A stretch of 64,000 bases of DNA from Flavobacterium circumlabens. GTDB taxonomy: Bacteria > Bacteroidota > Bacteroidia > Flavobacteriales > Flavobacteriaceae. Shown here in pieces: positions 25,093-32,738 of this stretch. Position 1 is the first letter of the stretch. Each line of letters starts with the position of its first letter. Position numbers and translations under genes: made by a program. Location: contig NZ_SLWA01000009.1 of the NCBI RefSeq assembly GCF_004345565.1, positions 62,001-126,000 of the forward strand, read 5' to 3'. The notes beneath the pieces were generated by a model. That model did no database searches and was not told the origin of the DNA. It saw only the letters and a list, made by a program, of their open reading frames with translations.

Positions 25093-26061
25093 TTAATGTT
25101 CAACTTCTATTGCAATTTTACCGTAGAAATTTTCATCACCGGCTTTTGTTTCCAAAAGTTTATGAGCTTTACCAATATCTGATAAAGGAAAAATTTTGGT
25201 TAAAACAGGTTTTAGTTTTTTACTTTCTACGAGTTTAGTCAGTTCATCTAGTTTATTTCTGCTTTGCCTTGTAAAAACAAAATGATAGGTTGCATTTTTC
25301 CCCCAGGCCGCAACAAGGTTTTGTGGCTTCTCAATATCAACCAAAGTAACTACTTGTCCTAACTGACTAAGTATTTTTCCACTATCAGAAAGAGTGTTAC
25401 CACCGATAGTATCAATGATTACATCTATTCCTTTATTGTTCGTTAATCGATTAATCGCCTGAAGGTAGTCTTCATTTTCGTAATCAATGACATAATCTGC
25501 CCCCAACTCAAGAAGAAACGGGTGGTGAACTTTTCTCGCTGTTGTAAATACAGTTGCTCCCATAGCTTTAGCAATTTGAATAGTGGGTATTCCCACTCCA
25601 CCTGCACCTCCGTGAATCAATATCGTCTGGTTAATTTTAAGTTGTGCTCTTGTAACAAGCATTTCCCACGCAGTACCAGCAGCTAATGGAAGCGTTGCAG
25701 CTTCTAAATGACTTATGTTTTTAGGTTTTAGACCGATGATAGATTCGGGAGCACAGTGATATTGTGCATAGCTTCCTTGTCCATTAAAAATTTCGGGGGA
25801 ATAATAAACTTCATCGCCTATTTTAAAATTTTCAACCCCGGGGCCAATTTCCACAATCACACCTGAGATATCGTGTCCTGTAATAACAGGCAGGGTTAAT
25901 TCATTTTTATAATCTCCACGACGGACTTGAAAATCCAAAGGATTGACGGAAGAGGCCAGAACCTTTACTAAAACTTCTTTAGATGTTGGTTGGGGTGTTG
26001 GTGTTTCTGTAATTTTAAAATTTTCAAAAGACCCGAATTCATTTAATATTGCTGCTTTCAT
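25093..26061 (-). CDS. Zinc-independent MDR-family NADP-dependent oxidoreductase
   Basis: 322 residues of the quinone-oxidoreductase type. A GroES-like N-terminal domain (VLVKVLASSVNPLDFQVRRG, VITGHDISGVIVEIG) is followed by a Rossmann domain with IHGGAGGVGIPTIQIAKAMG and the family stretch 'GADYVIDYENED'. The structural-zinc cysteines of alcohol dehydrogenases are missing. Likely reduces quinones or alpha,beta-unsaturated carbonyls with NADPH. The exported hydrolase gene lies 94 bases upstream on the same strand, so cotranscription is possible. Both lie divergent from a LysR gene that may control them. Confidence 0.88.
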   Translation of the reverse strand: MKAAILNEFGSFENFKITETPTPQPTSKEVLVKVLASSVNPLDFQVRRGDYKNELTLPVITGHDISGVIVEIGPGVENFKIGDEVYYSPEIFNGQGSYAQYHCAPESIIGLKPKNISHLEAATLPLAAGTAWEMLVTRAQLKINQTILIHGGAGGVGIPTIQIAKAMGATVFTTARKVHHPFLLELGADYVIDYENEDYLQAINRLTNNKGIDVIIDTIGGNTLSDSGKILSQLGQVVTLVDIEKPQNLVAAWGKNATYHFVFTRQSRNKLDELTKLVESKKLKPVLTKIFPLSDIGKAHKLLETKAGDENFYGKIAIEVEH

Positions 26062-26155
26062 ATACTATATTTAAGTTAGAGGTTTCATTAGAAGGCTGAA
26101 AAAATACTGTTTTGAGAAATTTTGATTTCTACTTAATACTGTTTCAGGCTGCTAA

Positions 26156-27133
26156 TTATTTAGATAAGGTTGCCATAAATTCAAGAATCTCTGCTGCAAT
26201 CTCTGTTACATGGGTTTCTAATGCAAAATGACCTGTATTGTAGAATATAAGTTTAGCCTTAGGTAAATCTTTTTTGTAAGCCTCTGCCCCCTGAGGTAAG
26301 AAATAAGGATCCTTATTTCCCCAGACTAATAAAGTCTTTGGCTGGTATTTTTTAAAGTATTCATGAAATTTCGGATATAATGCTACATTTGTTCTGTAGT
26401 CTTTAACCAGGTCCAATTGGACTTCAATATTTCCTTCTCTGTCTAAAAATTTCTGATCAAGTGTATAAGTCTCAGGTGCTATTAAGGATGGATCGGATAC
26501 CCCATGATGGTATTGAAACCATGTTGCTTCCTTGGAAACAAAATCCTTTAAGGCTATTCTGTTTTCCGGAGTAGATTCATTCCAATATCTTTGAATAGGA
26601 TCCCACTCATTACTAAGCCCTTCCTTGTAAGCATTTCCATTCTGAGAAATAATTCCTGTGATCTTTTCAGGATTGTTCATCGCTAATCTAAATCCAACAG
26701 GAGCTCCATAATCAAATACATAAATGGCAAAACGTTTCATTTTTAGCTGATCAATGAAGGCTTGCATTGTTGTAGCTAAGTTTTCAAATGTGTAATTAAA
26801 CTCCTTATGATCCGGAGAATCTGAAAAGCCAAATCCCGGTAAATCAGGTGCTATGATGTGATAGTCTTTGCTTAGAATTGGAATTAAGTTTCTAAACATA
26901 TGAGACGATGTTGGATATCCATGTAATAGCAGTAGGGTTGGTTTAGTTGCATCTCCTGATTCTCTATAGAATATATTTAATCCATTTACTTTAATGTTTT
27001 GATAGTGAATTGAATGATTGTCCATGTTTTGATTTTTTAAAATTAAATTTTGCTGCGATTGTGCCATTGCACTGTTACTAATAAATAGCGTTAGCGATAA
27101 GCTTGCTATGGTTTGTGTAATTGTTTTTTTCAT
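26156..27133 (-). CDS. Exported alpha/beta hydrolase, dehalogenase/epoxide-hydrolase-like
   Basis: The start is set at 27133, giving a signal peptide (MKKTITQTIASLSLTLFI, cleavage after AMA) and 325 residues. A more upstream ATG (27169) would lie ahead of the probable -7 box. Motifs: HGYPTSSHMFRNLIP (oxyanion), DLPGFGFSDSP, and nucleophile Asp in YVFDYGAPVGF rather than the usual GxSxG; catalytic His in NTGHFALETH. The Asp nucleophile points to dehalogenase or epoxide hydrolase chemistry in the periplasm. Divergent from a LysR regulator 92 bases away, which is the classic arrangement for direct control. Confidence 0.87.
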   Translation of the reverse strand: MKKTITQTIASLSLTLFISNSAMAQSQQNLILKNQNMDNHSIHYQNIKVNGLNIFYRESGDATKPTLLLLHGYPTSSHMFRNLIPILSKDYHIIAPDLPGFGFSDSPDHKEFNYTFENLATTMQAFIDQLKMKRFAIYVFDYGAPVGFRLAMNNPEKITGIISQNGNAYKEGLSNEWDPIQRYWNESTPENRIALKDFVSKEATWFQYHHGVSDPSLIAPETYTLDQKFLDREGNIEVQLDLVKDYRTNVALYPKFHEYFKKYQPKTLLVWGNKDPYFLPQGAEAYKKDLPKAKLIFYNTGHFALETHVTEIAAEILEFMATLSK

Positions 27134-27151
27134 CTTAATTATTTTGATTGT

Positions 27152-27159
27152 CAAAGATA
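27152..27159 (-). promoter_or_regulatory. Putative -7 box TATCTTTG of the exported hydrolase gene
   Basis: On the minus strand this matches TAnnTTTG, 18 bases before ATG 27133. The -33 region 17 bases upstream is TTAG, a weak match. A 9-base direct repeat ATAAATCAT (27157-27165 and 27201-27209) overlaps and could be a LysR-binding element. Confidence 0.4.
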
Positions 27160-27225
27160 AATCATACATTTGATTACTAAAAACGATTAATTGTGATTGT
27201 ATAAATCATAAAAAGTGATATTAAT

Positions 27226-28095
27226 ATGAATACAAATGATTTAAAAATATTTGAAGCAGTTGCAGAGAGCGGTAGCTTTACTAAAGCTGCAGATAGAATG
27301 TTTACGGTACAATCTAATGTTACAGCAAGGATCAAGAGTCTTGAAGAAGAATTCGATACAAAACTTTTTTCCCGTACCTCCCGTAAGGTAGAGCTGACGG
27401 ATGAGGGGCAATTATTGATGAAATATGCTAAACAAATTCAGTATTTAGTGGAAGAAGCTAAAAATGAAATTAAAAGTAGTGATACAGTTAACGGACATTT
27501 GGTCATAGGGTGTATGGAAACTACGATGGCATTAAAAGCGCCCGAAATTTTATTGGCTTTTGGAGAGAAATATCCTGCTGTGGAATTAGAATTTAAATCT
27601 GATGACAGGGATATGCTTATTTCAGATGTTTTAAATTATAAACTTGACGCTGCTTTTGTTTCGGCTCCTCTAAATGTAAACGGACTGGAAAAAATAAAGA
27701 TAAAAGAAGAACAACTTGTAATTTTAGCCTCTTCAAAGGAATCATCTTTAAATAATTTAGTAACAAAAGAAGCATTAAAATCTATAGTATTTGATAATGG
27801 CTGTATTTTTAGAGAGCGCTTAGAATCTTGGTTTAGCCATAAAGGGATTCATAATTACAAAAGCATTGAGCTCAACTCTATTGAAGGAATTATAAACTTT
27901 GTTGAAGCAGGTTTAGGGATTAGTCTATTACCGGAAGAGGTGATATCTAAATATTATGAGGGAAGAAAAATTTGCACTTATCCTTTGAACAAACAATTAG
28001 GAACAATGACTACTTTGTTAGTATACAGAAAAGACAAAACGACATCCAGGGCTTTGCAAGGCTTTATTGATATGCATTTGCAGGATATCATTTAA
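27226..28095 (+). CDS. LysR-family transcriptional regulator
   Basis: 289 residues with the N-terminal winged helix (MNTNDLKIFEAVAESGSFTK, AADRMFTVQSNVTARIKSLE, EEFDTKLFSRTSRKVELTD). The periplasmic-binding-like effector domain follows from about residue 88 (GHLVIGCMETTMALKAPEIL). The serine and threonine residues lining the effector cleft fit a small-molecule coinducer. It lies divergent from the exported hydrolase and MDR oxidoreductase, its likely targets, and ends at a strong terminator. Confidence 0.9.
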   Translation: MNTNDLKIFEAVAESGSFTKAADRMFTVQSNVTARIKSLEEEFDTKLFSRTSRKVELTDEGQLLMKYAKQIQYLVEEAKNEIKSSDTVNGHLVIGCMETTMALKAPEILLAFGEKYPAVELEFKSDDRDMLISDVLNYKLDAAFVSAPLNVNGLEKIKIKEEQLVILASSKESSLNNLVTKEALKSIVFDNGCIFRERLESWFSHKGIHNYKSIELNSIEGIINFVEAGLGISLLPEEVISKYYEGRKICTYPLNKQLGTMTTLLVYRKDKTTSRALQGFIDMHLQDII

Positions 28096-28151
28096 GGAAT
28101 TAATCTCTAATAGTTTATTTTAGTGCGTAAAGCATATTGTATTAATAAAAA

Positions 28152-28181
28152 GCTCCGGATTTTTCCTCCGGAGCCTTTTTT
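28152..28181. terminator. Bidirectional terminator between LysR gene and surface-protein genes
   Basis: GCTCCGGA/TCCGGAGC with a 7-base loop; T-run on the plus side and A-run on the left, so it can also end the minus-strand gene that stops at 28251. Confidence 0.8.
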
Positions 28182-28250
28182 TGTAGTATCTTTTGTATTG
28201 AAGGTCTTACTGCTTAACTGCCAGTAACATTCGTTTTTTCAGTAACTGCA

Positions 28251-29747
28251 TTATTTTATAATTATAGTCATATTCGAAACCAGAACATCGGCCCCGTCGT
28301 TGCCGCTGTAACGCTGCAGGTAAAAATCAATATAATCACTGGTATTTAATTCAATAGAGGCATTAATGGGGAGAGTTACAATATCACTGGCCGCATTTCC
28401 GCGGCCGTAAAATTTAAATTGCGGCATTGCCACGCCATTTTTGTACAGGTGTACAATATAGGTACCTGCTGACGGAACCTGAAAATTGACAGCTCCGGAT
28501 ACCTGAAAGATCCTTTTCTTTTTACCCACATATTTTAACCTGTTGTAAGTGGCATCTGTTGAAAATCGGAATAAATTGCCCGATACCGTAGGAATTGACG
28601 CTGAATAGATTCGTAAATTGGTGCTGGGAGTAGTGGCGCTTAAGTTAAGGGGTATAGCACCTCCGGTTTCGGCATCCATAGAAAAATCTCCGGTTGCATT
28701 GGTATCGGCTTCATTCGGAATCCCGGCAGCCCTGACGGTCCAGGCATTACTAAAATTGTAGCCGATATACGTAGCTGCAGCTGCATAAGGCTTAACATAA
28801 TTAGCCGGTGTAGCGCCTGTAAAAACTACAGATTCTAAAACAGCATCACCACTAATGGCCAGACCGGCCGTAGCAACATCAAGACCATATGCTCCCGGAC
28901 CCACATTAGAGAAACCTCCTTGTTTTTCGATCAGCGTAAAGTTGCCTGTAAATTTTTCGTAGGTTCCGCCATTATTAACAAACCAAGCCTGATTGCTTAA
29001 TAGTAACTGACCTATATTATTGTAGGTAATGCCAGTTGTATTTCCTGAAAAATTGACAATACTCAGGAAAACCAATCCATAACCGGATACCGTTCCGATA
29101 CTGGCAGCATTGGCAATTATAGTATCCCGAAGTAAAAAGGTTGCCGTTGCTAAAGCCGCATTTAAATTAAAAACAGTTGCACCCGGGGCTAAAATGCTAA
29201 CGCTCCTAATGCTGCCGCCAGTGGTCCCGTCGAACAGCACTCCGGATGTTTTATACATAATATCTTCGTTGGCGTCCAGACCTTGTATATAAGCATTATT
29301 GAGGTCTATCGGAAAATTAAAAGTCACCATACCATTTATTTCATATAAGGTGTTGGAAGTCAGTACATATTTCGCACCGCCACCGGCAGCCAGTTCTGTT
29401 GCGAGTACGACGGCTAAATTATCTGTTGATTTGATACGTTTAAAATTTAATCTTGACGTTTGACTGCTATTAAGAGCGGCCCAGACGGTAGTACTGTAAT
29501 AATAAAATGATTTTAAATCGGTATCGTAAACCAGTAATCCGTCAGCGGGTGCAGGGATAGCGATCCTCTGAGCGGTTGTCATACGGGGAGCAAGCATACC
29601 CTGCGTGGTAGAAGATATATCTAAAACCGAACTTGCATTGGGCGTAACAGTACCAATACCAACTTGTGCATTGCCCGAAAGGGTCAGGAAAAAGAAAAAC
29701 AGTAATAGGAGAATTTTAGTATTCTGACGAGTAAAGGTTATTACCAT
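28251..29747 (-). CDS. Secreted tail-fibre-like surface protein
   Basis: 498 residues with a long hydrophobic signal (ILLLLFFFFLTLSGNAQ). The mature N-terminus is the Bacteroidota repeat 'VGIGTVTPNASSVLDISS', 'TQGMLAPRMTTAQRIAI' and 'PADGLLVYDTDLKSFYYYS', as seen in large cell-surface and fibre-like proteins. The rest is Gly/Ala/Thr/Asn-rich beta structure without a recognised domain and without a T9SS signal. Its neighbour upstream is a T9SS protein, so both may decorate the cell surface. Exact role unknown. Confidence 0.8.
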   Translation of the reverse strand: MVITFTRQNTKILLLLFFFFLTLSGNAQVGIGTVTPNASSVLDISSTTQGMLAPRMTTAQRIAIPAPADGLLVYDTDLKSFYYYSTTVWAALNSSQTSRLNFKRIKSTDNLAVVLATELAAGGGAKYVLTSNTLYEINGMVTFNFPIDLNNAYIQGLDANEDIMYKTSGVLFDGTTGGSIRSVSILAPGATVFNLNAALATATFLLRDTIIANAASIGTVSGYGLVFLSIVNFSGNTTGITYNNIGQLLLSNQAWFVNNGGTYEKFTGNFTLIEKQGGFSNVGPGAYGLDVATAGLAISGDAVLESVVFTGATPANYVKPYAAAATYIGYNFSNAWTVRAAGIPNEADTNATGDFSMDAETGGAIPLNLSATTPSTNLRIYSASIPTVSGNLFRFSTDATYNRLKYVGKKKRIFQVSGAVNFQVPSAGTYIVHLYKNGVAMPQFKFYGRGNAASDIVTLPINASIELNTSDYIDFYLQRYSGNDGADVLVSNMTIIIK

Positions 29748-29812
29748 AATTTAGTTATGAATTGAAAATGGATTAAATAAAAGGGGGCTTTTTGATCCTG
29801 ATGAAATGGGTA

Positions 29813-31612
29813 TTATCTGCCGGAATTCGAGATGATTACTTTTTGGGTAATTTTTACATTCTCCGCGGTCAGGAAGGTGGCGATATAAACACCGGAACTT
29901 ATTCCCGAAGTCGAGAAACTATAGTTTGGTTCGGCTTCTAAAGGCTCTTTAGAAAGCACAGCCCTTCCAAGGATATCATAAAGCACAAATGATTTCATGA
30001 TTTGATTATCGGGATTCATCGCTTTTAAAACTTTACTGGCATTGTCCTGAGTAATAAAGAAATTAGTTTTACTATCTTCCTTTTTGCCCAGTGTCTGATT
30101 GGTAAAGCTTATTTTAAAACGGTCGGTATAGGTTCCGGGAGCAACGGTAACTTCGTAGGTACTCTTTGTAATTTCATGATAAGAATTATCCAGTGAATCG
30201 TAAAGATAAACGGCCTGTGAAAAATCAAAATCTACCATTTCAGGAATATAAAACTGAAAGGTGGTACTGGTGGCGGCTTTTACCGACAGCGGAATTTTTT
30301 TAGATAAATCGAAAGCAACACCCTCAATCACATAATTTCCGTTTTCAATCCAGAAAGCTACGTCATTAGGAAGATCTTCATCCATATTTTTGGCATCAAT
30401 GCCCCTGTCAACGCCGTCAGTTGCTCCGGAAACTAAGGCTAAGGCAAGCTGTCTGGTAAACTCTTTATTGATGATGGTATTCAGCTTAAAATAAGGAATG
30501 GGAGAAGGGGGAACGGGTGGACCGTTTTTAATAGCACTTGTATTTTTGGCCGGTTTTTCGAATTGTGACACGCTATTGTCTTCCTTATAAAAAATCCGGT
30601 GTGCATTTCTAAAGGTAACGGTTCCGTTTGTAATACCATTGATTAGAAATCCCTGACCGATTGGAAGGTATTTTCGGGATACAACGGGACTTGTTCCGGT
30701 TGGAGGATCATTATTTACCGTTCCGTTACTGTTGTACGATCTGAATGTTGCAGCCGTGTAGATACCGTTGGATTCTATGCTGACAGGTGAGTACGCAGCA
30801 TAACCGCCTTTGTAAGCAGACAGATAATGAGAGTTTACATTTTTGTCCTGCTGCCAGAAATAGGCCACACCCGTTGCGGCAGTATTGGCGGGATCTAAAA
30901 GAAAAGCATTGAGATGTAAGGCAGACGGGTAGGGATTTCCCGTTAGTGTTGCCGCATTGTTAGCTCCTACAGCCACTATAATATCTCCGTCGTTTGGTTT
31001 TCCTCTGAAATCATATCTCTGACGGCCCGTGCCCGGGTTGTTTACGATTCCGGTTCCCTCAGGATCTGTTTGGTCAGACCCGCTCGTTCCCTTCATCGTA
31101 AAACCTTCGCCCGGTGCAAGTGCAGTGGTACTTCCCACAGGTATCCACTGCGAATAGTTATTGGCAATTGTCAGTTTGTAAATCCAATGTGTGGCTATGC
31201 TAAGGGGACTGGCCAGGCCATTGTAACTTCCAACAGGCAACAAGGCAGCACTGGATGATGCGGTTGAAGTTACAGGCTGATACAGCTGCGTAATTCCGAA
31301 ATTATTATTGATGGCGGAGGCGGCCGTATTTCCTACGGGTGAACACCAATAGTTATAATCAAAATGATCAGAAGTTCCCTCCTGATAGACAGACATATTT
31401 CCTGTTCCGGTATTGGCCGAAAGGCCTGTTGTACCCTGTACCAATTGGGAATTGTTTCTTAAGTAAAGATTTGAATTGGCAGCTAAATTTATATTCTGAC
31501 CCACATACAATACCTGAGCTTTTACGTACACGGGTGTATTGGCCCCTATTGCTATTTGGGAAAAGCTCTGACAAGAAATGAAAACAGTTAATAAGAGTAA
31601 AGTTTTTTTCAT
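29813..31612 (-). CDS. Secreted protein with T9SS type A sorting domain
   Basis: 599 residues: signal peptide MKKTLLLLTVFISCQSFSQ, then a beta-rich region with many Asn, Thr and Gly (about 20-510). At the C-terminus is a type A sorting domain (about 525-599: SFVLYDILGRAVLSKEPL, YSFSTSGISSGVYIATFL, KITQKVIIS). T9SS exports it and removes the signal. The central region resembles other flavobacterial surface proteins but carries no enzyme motif. The PID-CTERM-like small gene lies 56 bases upstream on the same strand. Confidence 0.87.
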   Translation of the reverse strand: MKKTLLLLTVFISCQSFSQIAIGANTPVYVKAQVLYVGQNINLAANSNLYLRNNSQLVQGTTGLSANTGTGNMSVYQEGTSDHFDYNYWCSPVGNTAASAINNNFGITQLYQPVTSTASSSAALLPVGSYNGLASPLSIATHWIYKLTIANNYSQWIPVGSTTALAPGEGFTMKGTSGSDQTDPEGTGIVNNPGTGRQRYDFRGKPNDGDIIVAVGANNAATLTGNPYPSALHLNAFLLDPANTAATGVAYFWQQDKNVNSHYLSAYKGGYAAYSPVSIESNGIYTAATFRSYNSNGTVNNDPPTGTSPVVSRKYLPIGQGFLINGITNGTVTFRNAHRIFYKEDNSVSQFEKPAKNTSAIKNGPPVPPSPIPYFKLNTIINKEFTRQLALALVSGATDGVDRGIDAKNMDEDLPNDVAFWIENGNYVIEGVAFDLSKKIPLSVKAATSTTFQFYIPEMVDFDFSQAVYLYDSLDNSYHEITKSTYEVTVAPGTYTDRFKISFTNQTLGKKEDSKTNFFITQDNASKVLKAMNPDNQIMKSFVLYDILGRAVLSKEPLEAEPNYSFSTSGISSGVYIATFLTAENVKITQKVIISNSGR

Positions 31613-31668
31613 ATTGCTTTTGGTTTAATTATTAGACAGGTGAGACCGTTTCTATTTAAAGGGTAACT

Positions 31669-31845
31669 CTATTTCCTTTTGATACTACTATAACCTCCCA
31701 ATACAACACCTGCGGTTGCTAATAGAAAGAGCATGGAATCAATAGGCACTACTACAGGTTCATCCGGCAAACCAGGTGGAGGGGGATTTGCTGAAAAAGC
31801 CAGCAGGGGCATAAGAAAAAGGAAACAGTAGGCGAGTTTTTTCAT
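31669..31845 (-). CDS. PID-CTERM-like small membrane protein, 58 aa
   Basis: A short gene: signal peptide (MKKLAYCFLFLMPLLAFSA), a proline-rich linker (NPPPPGLPDEPVVV), then 'PIDSMLFLLATAGVVLGGY' and a basic end (SSIKRK). This PID motif, one membrane helix and basic tail is the pattern of PID-CTERM sorting proteins, analogous to PEP-CTERM. The mature extracellular part is only about 15 residues. First of three genes on this strand with two surface proteins. Confidence 0.75.
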   Translation of the reverse strand: MKKLAYCFLFLMPLLAFSANPPPPGLPDEPVVVPIDSMLFLLATAGVVLGGYSSIKRK

Positions 31846-32333
31846 TATTTTGGATTACAGTTACGTAAAGTGATAATAGAATTGGTAAAAATTACAGGAG
31901 GATTTCCGGTTGAATACTAAGGCAAATTAAGCGGAATGGCCTTTAAGTTAAAAGGGAGAAGTAATAACTGACTTTAATAGGGAATAACTGTTTGCCAAAA
32001 ATGGACAGATTTTTAAAGAAGTGGCCCGGTATGCCTGTAACTGTATTGCAAATAGGCAAGTGGTTGATTCTGAAATGCTTTTACAGCACAGCTTTACGCC
32101 ATAGTAGGGAGTCGTTTAGCATGATGTTGCCATAGGAAGGGAATGCGATAGGAATAGAGTGTCTTTTTGTGTGCTTTTTGTGCAAAAGGCAGAAAAACAA
32201 AAACAGATTTAAATAATTTTTAAAGGTCTGGTGGAAATTTCGCCTGATTTGCTGAGGTGATGGCACAAAAAATCTAAACTTTAAATTGAATTTTAAAGTG
32301 ATCGGGGAGTAAATTTTAAAAGAATAAGCGTTG
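31846..32333. other. Gene-free stretch
   Basis: About 490 bases between the PID-CTERM-like gene and the receiver gene. An 86-codon minus frame at 32081-32341 overlaps the receiver gene's end and has no protein-like features. Confidence 0.45.
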
Positions 32334-32738
32334 CTAGACAATACGGTCCAGAAATTCCTTGGTTATGGGTTTAACGTGAAAAGAAATTACATTCTTATTA
32401 CTGTTAGATCGGGCTATGTCTTCATTGTCTATTGTTGATGATATAATATAGGCCTTACAATGCTTTTTTACAGCAGCGGATAGTTTCTCATACGCCTCCA
32501 GAAATTCAAATCCGGACATTAAAGGCATGTAGATATCCACAAACAGTACCTGAGGTAATTCAGAGATATTGTCCTGATTGTCCTGAAGATATTTCATGGC
32601 CTCTTCCGCTTCTGAATAAAGCAACACTTTTTTGCCAAAATTATTCTGAGTGATCATACGGGATGCGATGTAAAGATCTATGACGTTATCATCAATAATC
32701 ATTACGGTATCAAATTTTGGGGTTAATGCTTCTATCAT
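32334..32738 (-). CDS. Single-domain response regulator
   Basis: 134 residues, one receiver domain: acidic pair in VMIIDDNVIDLYIA, phosphoacceptor Asp in VLFVDIYMPLMSGFE, Ser/Thr in AYIISST and Lys in FHVKPITKE. No output domain. Its start overlaps the end of the PAS kinase gene by 4 bases, so it is translationally coupled and is the likely phosphate acceptor of that kinase. Such pairs often belong to a phosphorelay whose output lies elsewhere; here the LytTR regulator upstream may provide it. Confidence 0.9.
   Translation of the reverse strand: MIEALTPKFDTVMIIDDNVIDLYIASRMITQNNFGKKVLLYSEAEEAMKYLQDNQDNISELPQVLFVDIYMPLMSGFEFLEAYEKLSAAVKKHCKAYIISSTIDNEDIARSNSNKNVISFHVKPITKEFLDRIV

Noticed and set aside
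32081..32341. 86-codon minus-strand frame beside the receiver gene
   Set aside because: Overlaps the receiver gene's end, has AT-driven composition and no recognisable features.
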